A stretch of DNA of 64,000 nt from Macrophomina tecta. Its lineage: Eukaryota; Ascomycota; Dothideomycetes; Botryosphaeriales; Botryosphaeriaceae. The position numbers and the translations under genes were made by a program. Position 1 is the stretch's first letter. The number at the start of each line of letters is the position of its first letter. Positions 33,001 to 43,659 of this stretch are shown here, in pieces. The notes under the pieces were generated by a model. The model worked only from the letters and a program-made list of their open reading frames with translations. It made no database searches and was not told the DNA's origin. The stretch covers positions 2,418,001-2,482,000 of the forward strand of contig JAKSGN010000043.1 of the NCBI GenBank assembly GCA_024180945.1, written 5' to 3'.

Positions 33001-33436
33001 GATGGGATCGCTCCGGAAAGCTCCCAGCATACCTCGAAAAAGTTCTCGACGGAAATCCGGACACGAGGCAACATTCATAAAGGAAGGCTCACGGCTTTCG
33101 ACGATCGAACAAGGACAGCCGGCGGACCATTACCTGCGGCCGACAGCGCAAGATGCACACCGTCTTCCGTTCGGGTCTTCGGAGCCATCGCCTTCGCCTG
33201 AGCGATCAGCGGCGTCAAGCCTTCGAGCGGATAGTACTGGAGCTGCGGGGAAAAGCGGAGCAGTGACAAGGCGCGCGTCTGACGGAGAGCGGCCGCTGAG
33301 TACGGGGTTTGTGCATCAGCACAAGACATCCGAGCACATCCAGCCTGGATTCTCCGACTCAGCGCACTTGGGGAGCGCGGCAGAATTTGTGCAGGACCCG
33401 TTGGGCAGTCGCAGCAGCCGGCGCAGTGAGGACTAG
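30017..33436 (+). CDS. TRP-like channel / flavin-carrier (Flc, Pkd2-type) membrane protein with ML-like domain
   Basis: One exon, 1139 residues. The frame is open upstream, but the ATG at 30017 starts a clear signal peptide (MLLPPPPVGALSLLLAFALF, cleavage after STASA), so I prefer it. Residues 25-210 form a luminal, N-glycosylated ML-like domain with the family opening FIHFENCLDPS. Then come about nine membrane segments between residues 215 and 600, for example YLPAAILISVGAATIFAAIF and VVVRMTFNFFLLPIIAISFF, as in the TRP/Flc family. In yeast and fission yeast relatives act in ER or plasma-membrane calcium and FAD/haem transport and cell-wall integrity. The last 540 residues are a Ser/Arg-rich cytosolic tail with many possible phosphosites. 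Family firm, transported substrate unknown. Confidence 0.9.
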   Translation: MLLPPPPVGALSLLLAFALFLSTASAAFIHFENCLDPSIVHSSPKQLQFTPYFFNARFNTSAESHNLNITIYGNVSGQATQGTLPAWDNTSYWNNPNETFGKIVDLSVSNNKYSTLFSKAQVVTYTPWQAAPARFCDSVVNTTCPLAPAFEANRYDPYSLPAFTVANDFYSTYAFTTLATTIRVQSGDRDAQDLACISANITPDLGSTISDVLRYLPAAILISVGAATIFAAIFSPWGTSDPFRWTSNYGRDEDLLRLVTPGFGDCLAYIQFIVLAGSLNLNYPGFYQPVVSKASWATLLFNESFVTGNNVSYDSLVDGMYIVNGTYGLSRLAELVGIAKDQDIWATMAVWYLGITVGAVLLCQLCFLLRWAYRFLSHIQEEDLRSKNLPFSTGVVVRMTFNFFLLPIIAISFFQMVVADKSPASVVAMAVVLLVAVMGLAGWIFRLIFTTKPRAHLFDDLPTVLTYGPLYNTYSDDAAPFAFIPVLLAFIRGVAIGAIQPSGIAQIIILAICEVIYILTLHAFRPFQAPTSMNAYHTFFSIIRLITTLLSVAFVPNLGVSEDSKGWIGYVNLFLHAIVLVFGFFLNSLQTFIEVIARLAGAGDTRGGLTKVFGKRQLQRRTHRRQQRSSLNSNAAMLAADRESKLGSRSRSLSASSAVLLNRPPGMDSRMSSGFENFSSGGEMSNYGGASPEPGTPGGSATPYTFLPSGSASAGTGSRRPTLGSRGLDAQDPYYRPPRLKRATPEAYVPGARSRQSVGSGDWANRPYDDPNDPGDAAEAASFSPNRNSITPAYLRTHRDDSDPDILGPRRPRTDYAVRESDFYYGVTRGPPLAEGQPTRKLKTGPADPMGPVASAGGWLKGLFGGKRKEKGKGFEVVRSTRAPQLLALEEDDEHSPEARHEPYRDEPDVEAGVRRGSASTDSSVEHAGEMARRDTESESSSEDEQLIIDDDGDSFESERQRVSDVPPSLGPIETGGGIELPSRVGSKASSKVSKMGSLRKAPSIPRKSSRRKSGHEATFIKEGSRLSTIEQGQPADHYLRPTAQDAHRLPFGSSEPSPSPERSAASSLRADSTGAAGKSGAVTRRASDGERPLSTGFVHQHKTSEHIQPGFSDSAHLGSAAEFVQDPLGSRSSRRSED

Positions 33437-34070
33437 TTTCTATTCTCTGTGTATCTTGCAAGCATCACCTTTTAGTCTGCGGTGCGCGGAGCGGAGTGTA
33501 AAAAAAACAACCAAACGGGACCATTGGGCGGCAGGACAGGACATACAGCGACCGGAGTTTGGCGGAGGGCACAGGTGCATATTTGCTGTAATCATTAGCA
33601 GTAGCGATAGCAAGCAAAACACGTAATTCAGCAGTTTAGTATGGGACCAGTGCAGCTAGCGACGGTGAAGTGGCAATGTGCCAGCGGCCACGAGATTGCG
33701 ATAAGCCCTACCTTATCGCTGTCGGCGTGCGTTCCGCTCGCATGACATCCACCACCCACCCGCGCCCGCGCCCGCGCCCGCACCCGCACCCGCTCAGCAA
33801 CCGCCGAGCCGCCAGCCCTCACCGCAGCTGCGCCCTGGCTGCCACTGCCCACGCAATCCGGCAGCCCTGACCCCGCGCTATCTGGTCCTTCGCTCTCTTC
33901 CGAGTTCCCACTAAGCTGCCGAGCACGCGATCGACTGCCGAGCTCGCACAGCTACCCGCCCGACCGATACGCGTGAGCTTGCTATGGCAGCTTCGTGCCC
34001 ACGTCCATAATTCCCACGCCTCACTTCCGCCTGGATATTGCTCTGCTCTTCGACGAGCAAGCCCGCGTTC
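33437..34070. promoter_or_regulatory. Intergenic with promoter of the FYVE-RING gene
   Basis: 634 bases between the TRP-like stop and the FYVE-RING start. It contains a CCC-run array at 33755-33791 and a pyrimidine-rich leader. Two short plus frames (33973 and 33995) are upstream or overlapping frames and not supported as genes. Confidence 0.5.
33755..33791 (-). repeat. G-quadruplex-type array, seven GGG runs on the minus strand
   Basis: On the plus strand seven CCC runs (33755, 33759, 33765, 33771, 33777, 33783, 33789) are separated by loops of 1,3,3,3,3,3 bases, from a CCCGCG/CCCGCA hexamer repeat. The minus strand therefore has G3 runs with very short loops, about 280 bases upstream of the FYVE-RING ATG. 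Confidence 0.85.
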
Positions 34071-36010
34071 ATGGACAGACCTTCACTTCCACCATCCTCG
34101 TCCTCCGCCAGCACCTCCGTCATTCCCCGCCAGTCTTCCTCCGCCGACGCCTCCGCCACTCCCCCGCCGAACCCCTCTCTTCTGCACCGCGGGTACAGCG
34201 ACGGCGCCACGGCATCTTCAAGCGCACTGCCAGACAGAGATATTCTTTTGCCACAGCACAATGTGGACGGCGACACTGTGTCGCGAGGCGAGGGAAACAG
34301 CGGCACGACCGGCTTGAGGCAGCCTGGTGACTCGGCCATGGCCGATAGGAAGAGGCGCCTCACTACGCCCGACGACCCCGAGAGACGAGGCGGGTACCGA
34401 TCCGCCGCCGGGGAGGGCTCGTCTCAGGCAACTGCTATCGACCTTACCCTCAGCCCTGACGGGAGCGTGAGCAGTGTTCCGAGACGAGACAGCGATATTG
34501 TGATACCGCAATGGCAACCTGATTCGGATGTTTCTCACTGCCCTGTGTGCGGAACCCAGTTCAGCTTTTGGTACAGGAAACACCATTGCCGGTACGGAAT
34601 TGCTCACGTCATATATACTTCCAAGGAGTCTGCTGGTTGACGTTGTACAGGAAATGCGGTCGCGTGGTCTGCGCTAATTGCTCGCCACATCGTATAACGA
34701 TTCCGCGCCAATATATCGTTCGCGCCCCAGAGGAGCTCAGAATGTCTAGGACTGGCCTTATAGATTTAATCGGCGAGGATGACGGATCATCGTCTCGCTA
34801 TGATCTCTACCTCAACCCGGCTTTGGGAGGCGGGGAAGAGGTTCGGGTCTGCAATCCAGTGCGTTTCGCGCTCCTGCAACATCACCCTTGGATGCATGCT
34901 AACAATACACACAGTGTGTGCCTGATCCTAACTTGAGTCCCCCACCTCGGCACGCCTCGTCCGCATTCCCCAACTTTGACTCGAGCGGCTTCCATGACCA
35001 ATTCGGACAACACAGATATTCACCTCTTCAGACTCCTGGCAGATCACGGAACATGACGTACGATAGTTCCCAAGCGTATGGGAATCGCCAATATTCACAC
35101 CATCGTCAGTCATTGAGCGATGTTAGCCAGCGCTCGACAGATCCATTCCGTAGCTCCCGCGTGAGTTTTCAGAACAGCACTTCAGTGTCAGATCTCTTTC
35201 CTCCCCCGCCACATCCTATAAATGCAGGCGCACGTCCGAACCCGGGAGGAACACAACCGTTTCCACAATACCAATCACACCCGTCATCGTCTTTCCCTCA
35301 CTTCTCGCACCATATGCGTCCAAGCCGATCTCCGAGCACATCGTCTACGTCGCAGCATCCTACCCGATACAGAACGATCGACACGACAACGCCGCCGTAC
35401 CCTCCTTCCATGCAACCACAACCTCGGCAGATACCCGAAGAAGATGAATGCCCAGTATGCCACGAGGAACTGCCACCCAAGGGCCCGGACGGCAGCACCG
35501 TCGCGCGCGAACAGCACGTCGAAGAATGCATCGCCGCCAACTTCGCCGGCCCCTCCAGCCAATCCCGCACCTCCACACCGTCCGCTGCCGTAGACGCTAC
35601 TGTCGCCGCCACTGCTGCTCACCCTGGCGACGCGCGCGCCTCCGCACCTACTCCCCCTGTGGCTGAGAGCTCACGCCGCCGCCGCCACACACAGGGCATG
35701 CTCAGGTACCGGGCTAGCGAGAAGGACTGCTTGGACGAGACAGGGAATCCGCAGGAGTGTATAATCTGCTTTGAGGATTTCAAGGAGGGCGATGAGATGG
35801 GGCGGTTGGAGTGCTTTTGCAAGTTTCATAGGGTATGTCTGATACCTCTTTCGCTTCCCTTTCTCCCTCTCACTCACACCTATGTCCTCCGTCCGGGAAC
35901 TCGTCGCTTGCTAACATGTTCAACAGCTATGCATCAGGCAATGGTGGGACACCAAGGGTGACGGGTCGTGCCCCACCCATCAAGGCGGGTTTGTGCTAGG
36001 AGGCTCGTGA
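34071..36010 (+). CDS. FYVE and RING finger protein, probable endosomal E3 ubiquitin ligase
   Basis: Four exons (34071-34591, 34651-34858, 34915-35832, 35927-36010), 576 residues, starting MDRPSLPPSSSS. The first 150 residues are disordered. A FYVE finger follows: CPVCGTQFSFWYRKHHCRKC with the phosphatidylinositol-3-phosphate motif RKHHCRKCG; ligands C157, C160, C173, C176, C181, C184, C241, C244. About 57 residues separate the third and fourth pairs, longer than usual. A Pro/Ser/His-rich middle leads to a second Cys pair, CPVCHEELPPKG with HVEEC. The C-terminal RING is ECIICFEDFKEGDEM, CFCKFHRLCIRQWW and terminal CPTH. This C-x-C-x2-H-x2-C ... CPxH pattern resembles ZNRF1/2 RINGs. Yeast Pib1 combines FYVE with RING in the same order, which suggests action on endosomes and vacuoles; exact orthology is inferred. 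Confidence 0.85.
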
Positions 36011-36656
36011 GAAAAGAACGTCGTCATCGCAGCATGCATGCATTCATACCCCCATTAAGTTTTTCCTTTTTCCCCCTCCTTTATTACATCGTTTCTTATT
36101 GGGTATGCATCGGTCGTTTGATTTTTTTTTTTTTTTGATTTTTCTTTTCGCTCTATGTACGCATTGGCAGCGTGGCGTTGGTTTTTTTTTTTTAATACGT
36201 ATAGACTAGGACGCGCAAGTCGCACTCACACACCCGCTTTTTCTACACTCTAGCTACATAGCATCACTAAGACACCATGGACAAAATGGTATTCATTTCT
36301 TCAACAATAGAAAGTTGCTGCCTTTAGTAGCTGTAATCGCAACTGCAATCCTCTACTTTTGCGACTGATAGATTCAAATGCTGATGACGGGAGGGGAGAC
36401 ATCTACGACGGTAGGGGAGATATTTGTTTATCTAGCTTTCTCATTATGATATATGTATATAGCTTTCTCCATGCACAGCCGAGAAGACGCGGGAAGGAGC
36501 TTTGAAATAGCGACATTCTCTCACACCGGCTATGAATTTGTCCCGTGCACCCCCTGCCAGCCCTCGCAGTGCTCGCGCCGCCCCTAATCACACACATGGA
36601 GGCAGACAGCCCTCACCCGACAGTGTAAGGTGTAAACGAATCACTTTCCTTGCATC
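36011..36656. other. Convergent intergenic with T runs
   Basis: 646 bases holding the 3' UTRs of the FYVE-RING gene and the exoribonuclease. T runs at 36122-36136 (15) and 36182-36193 (12) and several AT-rich patches fit polyadenylation signals for the left gene. No gene seen. Confidence 0.55.
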
Positions 36657-39600
36657 TCAGAACGGCAGATCCGCCGGCACGACCTCCCTGCTGATCAACC
36701 TGATCGGCTCCGACTTGACGCGGCGATTGTACGTGTCGACCTCGGTGATCCGGACCTCCCAGCGGTCGCCGATCTCGGGCTTCTCGTCGATGCCGACCTC
36801 GCTGGGGAAGGCCATGTCAAGATCGAAACTGTAGTCCTGCCAGAGCACGGCCACGCGCTTCATGGCATCCTGGCTCAGCGAGAAGACGACGACCTCGAAG
36901 GTGTCGGGCAGCTTGGCCTCGCCGTAGTAGAAGGCGCGGAAGAAGAGCTGGGCGAGCCAGAAGGCCTGGGACTGGCGCTTGGTCTTTGAGATGAGGCGCT
37001 CGCGGGGGGCGAGACGGGTGATGATGGCGTCGACGTCCTTGCGCTGGAAGGCTAGGTAGTCTTGCTTGACGTGCGGGAGGTCGACGAGTGAGCGGCCGAG
37101 CTCGGCCTCCTTGCGCAGCGCGGACTCGATCTGCCAGTGAAGCAGCATGTCGCCGTAGCGGCGGAGCGGGGAGGTGAGCTTGGCGTACTGCTTCACACCG
37201 AGGACATGATGAGGGAAGGGTTTGGTGGAAGTGATGGCGCCGCCGGCGTGCTTGAGATAGTTGAAGGCAATCTTGGCCGGAGGGTTGCCGTTAGCGTCGA
37301 GGTTGGGGAGGATGAGTTTCTCCTTATATTCTTCGATCGACATGACGTCCGGCCGGGTCAGTGTGCCGCGGTAGATGATGGGGATGTTGCGCTTCTTGCA
37401 CCACAGCGCACCGACCTCACCGGCGAGCATCATCATCTCACGCACCATTAGGTCGGAGCCGATGCCCGCGGGCTGGAACCATGATTGCGTAGGCGTGGCC
37501 TCCATCTTGATGACCGGGTCGCCCTCCGTATAGCGGGCCGTCCGGCGGGAGGGATGTGACCAGGGAAGGCCGGGCCGAAAGTAGTCGTGGTAGACGGACA
37601 TGTCTGGATAGTTTTGATTCCAAAAAATACCGCCGGCTTCGGTTCTGCGGATCTGACGGGCAAGAGCCAGCTCGTGCAGCTTCTTCAAGTCCTCCTTCTC
37701 GTTCTTGGACAGTTCTTGGGCTTCTTTCATGCGGCGGTGCGGAAGCTCAGGGACATTTCCACCCACGATGACCGTAAAATCGGGAACTTCCTGGTCAGCC
37801 TCAGCTCCGACAGGGTCGACGACCTGCTGCAGGGTCTGCGGGGTAATAGGGACAAAATTGCGTATTATTCCCGGCTGGATTTTGTCGTCGACAACTTCCC
37901 CCTTTACATTGAGCCGCATACTGATGGTCAGACAAGGCCGGTTGGGACCGAGGCTAAGACGTTCATCAGATAACCATTTCGGCAACATCGAGTATGTTCG
38001 CTCAGGCATGTAGATGGATTCCGTGAGATGGGCGGCCATTTTAGATATCAGATGAGTCTTGGGTAGGAAGGCTGTAGGGTTTGCAATATGGACGTGAACC
38101 CAGTGATCCGAGCTGTCCGGAATGGACTCCAGTGATACTCCGTCATCGATCTCCTCTGCGCTTGCCGCATCGATACAGAATACCGGCATCTTCCCCCAAT
38201 CCGTTCTAAGATCGGCCATCCAGTCTTTCATGCCTACCTTTTTCCGATCCGCCCCCATTCTCACTAGGGCGTTGTACATCAATTCCAGCTGCCGCGAGTG
38301 TGAGGCTGTCGGAAGTAGAAGATGCGGGTCGAACTTGGTTCTGTTCTCGTGAGGTGGGATAACACCTATTTCTTGAAGGAAAGTGTAACCAAGGACATGG
38401 CCCAACTCCTGGTTTGGGTACCTATCCAGTGCGCGCAAGACTACAGGAGGAAGAGAGCTGATGCGGGGAGCAGAGCCAAACATGTGAGACATTGACCAGG
38501 CCTCGATGAAGCGGATGAGAACCGCATCAGACTCTGTGAATTCAAGCGATTCCAAGTCCTCCATGGCGCTCTTCTCGGGTGTGATCTTATTCCGGACTTT
38601 GCTTATTCCAATTCGGCCGTAGGGGGTATAGTCGCGCATAGTCCGGCTCTGATCTATAAGCTTTCTGCATTTTTGAATGAACTTCCGAACATTCGCAGCT
38701 CCCTCGGACTCTTGCTCTTTCCCGCCATGCACGGATTTTTCCAGCTTCCGGGCAGCGGCAGAAGAGTTCTTGTCACCGCCAAAGACAGCGCTACGGCGAG
38801 CCACCTCTTCTTGGAAGTCGCGGACCCAAGATTGAGCAAGTTCCATCCGTTTTTTGAACTCGGTTGGCATAATCTGGAAAACACTGGTCTCTCTATGGCT
38901 ACGGCCATCGGCGTGGAATCCCATGGGCTGGCGGAGGAGAGCCTTACGAACAGCGTACATGGTAGCTATGGAAGGATTCTTCACTCGCAGGAGGGTCTCG
39001 GTAATCTTTTGTAGATTTCCAAAACGAAGGTCGGTTTCGTGAGCGAGAAGGTTGTGGGCGCGGTCGAGAACTGAGGCATTACGACGGTAGGCGGCGTCTG
39101 CGTCTTCGGCAAAAGATCTGAGCTGCTTTATCACAGGTGCGGCGATTTCGCGAGGCGCGTTAATGTCCAGGATTTGCATGGTGTCCAAGAGGTCATTGGT
39201 AACTTCGCCCTTGGGGAGAAAGGGCAGAATGGGTTGGAGAAGCTCGGGCTCGATAAAGCTCGAGACGGAGAACTGGATCTGTTTGACTCTCCGATGGAAC
39301 CATCTGCCATCCATGCTGTAAAACTGCCCTTGCAAGCCATACTGTGCAATGAACACGGCGATCATGGGCTCGCGTTCGGCTTTGAAGCTGATCAATTGTC
39401 AGTGTGCAATGGGAGGGCAGTGGAAGCATTTGCACATACCTAATCTCAACCAGATCACCAACCTTCAAGAGTTTCTCGGTGATATCATCATCCAACATAT
39501 CTTCCGGGTCCCGAAAAGCGGCCGTATTCTGATTCTCATCATCCTCACGGACTTCTATGTCACGGATATCACTGGGGGGACCAAGTCGAGTGAGGTTTTC

Positions 39601-40254
39601 GGAGAGACCGGCATAGGCCTCAATTCCCATTTCATCGAGCAGTTCCTTGTTCGGAGCACCAAACTCTTCCTGCCATCGCTGCAGATACTCCTTGGTTGTC
39701 AGATTAGGGGGTCGGCCGTTTGCGATAGATATGGTCTCATGTGGGCTGGTTACTGGCGCGGCGGCTGCGTGTTGTTTGAGCTACAAAGTTGTCAGAATGT
39801 GTCTTGAGTCTGAGCGCAGCAGTTGGAGAGAGCTTACTCTGCTCGAGGTGTGAAATGCTCGTCTAGAACCCGGGGTATTTTGTGGATTTGACTGTGCAAG
39901 GCGGTTCATCTCAGCCTGTTGCTCATTCGCCTGGCGCCTGTGCTGGTCGATCAGCTGGGCCAGCAACTGCTTCTCATCTTTATGGTATTCTTCAATCGCG
40001 GGGTTCTTTCGCGGCGGTGCTTTGGCACGCTTCTCGGAGGGCTTTGCGGGCTCTGGTACTTCCTTGGGCGGAAGCGCAGGAGAGTCGAACAGAGTGTACC
40101 GTACTGCGCGAACAGAGCGTGGCGAGCTGTGCGGCGGCGAAGAAGTGCTGGACAGTTGGCGGCGTTGCGCGAGAAGGCAGGTCCAGCAGAGGCTGGAGAA
40201 TTTGGCAGCACGCGAGGCCTGCGAGCGCCTGGCGAGAGCAGCAACCGAGCGCAT
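36657..40254 (-). CDS. DSS1: Mitochondrial 3'-5' exoribonuclease, RNase II family (DSS1/CYT-4)
   Basis: Degrades and processes mitochondrial RNA; in yeast it is the nuclease of the mtEXO complex with helicase Suv3, in Neurospora the homologue is CYT-4. Three exons (40254-39838, 39780-39440, 39387-36657), 1162 residues. The start MRSVAALARRSQASRAAKF is Arg/Ser/Ala-rich without acidic residues, a mitochondrial presequence. Splicing joins HTSSR to LKQHAAA and VEI to SFKAERE in frame. The RNB catalytic domain shows IDAASAEEIDDGVSL near residue 660, with the conserved Asp residues, then SLGPNRPCLTISM and, towards the end, KQYAKLTSPLRRYGDMLLHW. The last 100 residues form a small S1-like beta domain. 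It is divergent to the molybdopterin synthase gene. Identification firm. Confidence 0.93.
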
Positions 40255-40728
40255 TGCTGGGGTTTGAATTGCGGAGAGCGACGGGCAGTGGTGAGCAGCA
40301 ATTGAAGGACAAAAAGTCGCGACAAGCATCTCCGACGGCGCGCCGCCCGCTGGCGTGCACGTCCGTGCCATCGCCGGCCCGAGTTTCCCGCGCCGGCTCT
40401 CCGGGCGCCGCCGCACACAAAACTCGCCGCTCGCTCTGTGCCGCATCTTACCTCTCCCACTCCTTGCCATCAGTTCTTCCCCCACCATTCCCTCATCCCA
40501 GCACATCAGGTACGTCTACTATTCTCTGTCAATCATACCAACACCCTCTACATGAAGAGAAAAAATATAGCATGTATTATCCGAGGCACCACGCCACTGC
40601 GGACGAAATTCTTCACTTTCTGAACAACCACACACCACTTCACCCTTCGCGTGTCACCCGCACTCTCAAACTCTCGAACCACTCCACTGACGCGTAGAAG
40701 GATAGGTCGTAGATCTCTTGCAGCAACA
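40255..40728. promoter_or_regulatory. Divergent promoter, DSS1 / molybdopterin synthase small subunit
   Basis: 474 bases between the ATGs. The half next to DSS1 is GC-rich, the half next to the other gene AT-richer with a C-rich leader. Role inferred from position. Confidence 0.5.
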
Positions 40729-41019
40729 ATGTCGTCCACAAAACCTCCCCCGGGGCACTTCAAGCTCCTTTACTTCGCCGCCGCCGCGTCGTACACGAAG
40801 AAGGACGCGGAGACGTTCGCGGCCCCGCTGCGTGCGTCCGAGCTGTTCGACTTGCTCGAGAAGGCGTATCCCGGGATGAGGGCCCACGTGCTCGACAGCT
40901 GTGCCGTGACCGTGAACTTGCAGTATGTCGACTTGGACGACGACGATGATCGTGGTGCTGGCCTGTCGATCAAGGAGGGCGATGAAGTTGCTCTGATACC
41001 GCCGGTGAGCTCTGGTTGA
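40729..41019 (+). CDS. cnxG: Molybdopterin synthase sulfur carrier subunit (MOCS2A/CnxG type)
   Basis: Single exon, 96 residues, starting MSSTKPPPGHFKLLYFAAAA; the frame is open upstream but only this ATG gives the usual length. It is a beta-grasp protein: strand HFKLLYFAAAASYTKKD, helix ASELFDLLEKAYPGM, strand VTVNLQYVDLD, an acidic loop, then GDEVALIPPVSSG at the very C-terminus. The family donates sulfur as a C-terminal glycine thiocarboxylate to make molybdopterin from precursor Z, needed for nitrate reductase and other Mo enzymes. The end is Ser-Gly rather than the bacterial Gly-Gly, which I believe is usual in fungal members. The large subunit gene is not in this window. Confidence 0.88.
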   Translation: MSSTKPPPGHFKLLYFAAAASYTKKDAETFAAPLRASELFDLLEKAYPGMRAHVLDSCAVTVNLQYVDLDDDDDRGAGLSIKEGDEVALIPPVSSG

Positions 41020-41477
41020 GACGTATTCGAATTCTATGAAGATTCGCTATAAGCACTTTGTAATGGAGGCGGCGCCGAGTTCGGTCCCGCTGTGTCTTTT
41101 TCCTGCGCTGGGGCGCATCATACAGCTTCATCGCATCTCACACCCCAACCATTACATCACGACTGTCACGAGCGACGATATGAAGTACACTTCCCGCAGG
41201 TATTGGAACAGCCATTTCCTTTGTCTGCATTATATTATCAATCTTTACATCTTCTCGAAAGCCAGGTATCGTCCATTTTAAGTAGATCAAAATCCAACGT
41301 CTTATACCATGAACGCCTTTCCCCCTCCTTTTATAGCCTGGATATCTACACGCGAGCAATTACCTCTTGGATATCCCACACAACCTGAAAAAACCAAAAA
41401 AAAGAGAGAGAAAAAAAAAAAAAAAGAGAGCCCCATGTGCCCATTCCTCGGAAGAGTAAGAAAATGATCACAAAATC
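41020..41477. other. Convergent intergenic
   Basis: 458 bases between two facing stops, with an A15 run at 41411-41425 inside an AG-rich stretch. It carries both 3' UTRs; no gene seen. Confidence 0.55.
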
Positions 41478-43659
41478 TCATCCACCCCAACTCTGCCCTG
41501 TCCCATATCCATCTCTTGTCATTCCCAAATTCGAGCTATACCGTCTCAATCCAGTCCCACTCATGCCAATCGGCACGCTTGTTCGCCTCCTCACCGTCTT
41601 CACCCGCCCGGAAGGCGTCCTACTCGCCTGGGGCCGATGCGGATGCGCCGCTGGCATCGACCCGCTGGCGACCGGCTCGTCGTCGTCACCATCGCTGATG
41701 GCCGCGGAAGCGATGGACGAGTACGTCGTCGACCGGCTGAGCAGCTCGCCGACGCGGTCATTCTCATTCTGCTCGCCAACATCAGAGTTGCGCCTGGACG
41801 AGGCTCCTGACTTGTACAGCGCTCCATCACTCTCCTCGTCGCTCGGCTCCTCTGACTCGTCGTCCGGCCCGAAGCCCTTACCCTCAACGAGGAAGAACGC
41901 CGGTATGGCGCCCGCAATCGAGATGGCAGCGAAGATCCAAAACGGCGTAATGACGTAGCCATGCTTGACGCCGAGCGTAAACGTGCTTCCGCCGATAGCC
42001 GGGCCCGCCGCCCTACCGATCGCCGACACGCTGGTGGCGATGCCGTTGAGCGTGCCGAGGACTCGGAGCGAGGAAGCCGAATTGGTGAGTAGGATGGTGC
42101 TGCAGGGGAAGGCGAAGGTAGTGCAGCAGCCCTTGACCATCATGATTAGGAACATAGCAATCTCCTTGGAGGTGGTGGTCGGCAGCAACGCGGTGAACGG
42201 GGTCAGAATAAAGAGGATGGGGAAGATGAGCGAGACGACGCGGAAGCAGCGCAAGACGCCATAGCGACGCGCAAGCGGCGGGAAGAAGAAGAGTTGGTAG
42301 ATGATGCCGAGCACACCGTAGAGGGTGAACATGGTGCCGATGCGGTTCGAGTTGATGCCGAAGCCATTGGAAAACTTGAGCGGGTTGGAGGGGTCGTAGG
42401 AGCTGCCGCCCGAGGGATGGGCCGGGTGATGCATGAAGACGGGGAGAAGCTGAATGGGGTTAGTTAGCGGGATGGTGGGGAGTTAGGGGGCGGTGTTGCT
42501 CACCTGGTCGTAGCCGAGTGAGTGTGTGGCCAGCACGGTGTAGATGATCAGGTTGGTTATGGATTGGACCGTCATGACCTCGCGCACTGTCACGGGTACC
42601 TGCTCTACTTTCCGCCGGGAACCGTCGTCGTTGACTTCGTCATCTTCTTGAAACGTTGTCGATGAGGAGTGTCCAGAGTGCTTGAGAAGCGGCTCCGACT
42701 CTTCGCCCTTGGCCCTATGCCACACGTTTTTCAGCTTCACTATCTGGTTCGAGACGGCGGAATTGAGCTTCCGGCCCAGTATCAAGCCGTAGTCTGTCTC
42801 GTATTTTTTGCTTTCTAGCGTTTCCTGTGCACCCGTTAGGCGTAGTTCAGCCAACTTCAGGAAGACACCCACTTGAAGATATAGGATACCCGTGATTATT
42901 CCGGTCAAGAAGAATAGGGCGCCAACTATGTTCGGAAGGGCATACGGGTATTTCTCAAAAAAGGAATCCCCGCGAGGTTTGGTCACGTCGACGCCAAGAG
43001 GGTTTGATAATGCTCCGCCTATAGCCTAATTGGGAAATGTCAGATTCACAAGACGCGGCGATTGGCGGGGTGCAGGGGTGTTCGTACCGGGCCGAAGACG
43101 CTGCCAATGTTGTAGACAAGAGGCATGATACTAAATGCGCGCGGTTGCAATTCCTATAGCGCAAACGTGTGAGAATAATGCACGGTATGCGTTCGAGTAG
43201 AGCTATACACACCTTCCAGGGACACAGCTCAGCAACCATAGTGCGCAGGATGCCGACGTTTCCGTTTCCAGCGCCCTGAATAGCCCTGGCAACCAGAGCC
43301 ATAGGTAGCGAGGTGGAGAAACCCCAGACCAAGCTGGTAACCATCGTGTTGAACAGGCCCCACAGGATGACCTTCTTTCGCCCGTACTTGTCAGAGGCTC
43401 GCCCCCAAAATATGCTTGTGAGGCACTGGCCCAGGCTGAAGATGGCCGAGGCGGTGCCGGCCCATTTCGCGATCTCGTTCTTGGGCACGCCGAAGGACTC
43501 AATCATTTCCGGGAGGTAGGGAAAGACGCTGGTCAGCGCGATGGGCTCGGCGAAGCGACATAGTGCTACGAGAGTGTGTCAGTGGAAGCGCAGGTTGGGG
43601 GAGAGCGGGCGCAGACAGAGAATGACGAACTGGCGCCAGGGCAGTTTGTGTTCGGCCAT
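41478..43659 (-). CDS. MFS transporter with long acidic central loop
   Basis: Membrane carrier, substrate unknown. Five exons (43659-43617, 43565-43213, 43153-43088, 43025-42504, 42449-41478), 651 residues, starting MAEHKLPWRQFVIL. Splicing builds SLCRFAEPIALTSVFPYLPE as helix 1. The MFS loop 2-3 signature WGRASDKYGRKKVILWG sits near residue 70. Helices are clear in both halves, e.g. IVGALFFLTGIITGILYLQV and IGTMFTLYGVLGIIYQLFFF. The loop between the halves is about 90 residues, charged (EEDDEVNDD). The tail of 130 residues is Ser/Arg/acidic and cytosolic. The pattern fits the fungal/plant MFS group that includes yeast Ycr023c and plant ZIF1 relatives. The first donor (GTCTGC) is weak, but the intron has a good ACTGACA branch site. 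The next gene upstream, an amidohydrolase, is co-oriented. Confidence 0.88.
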
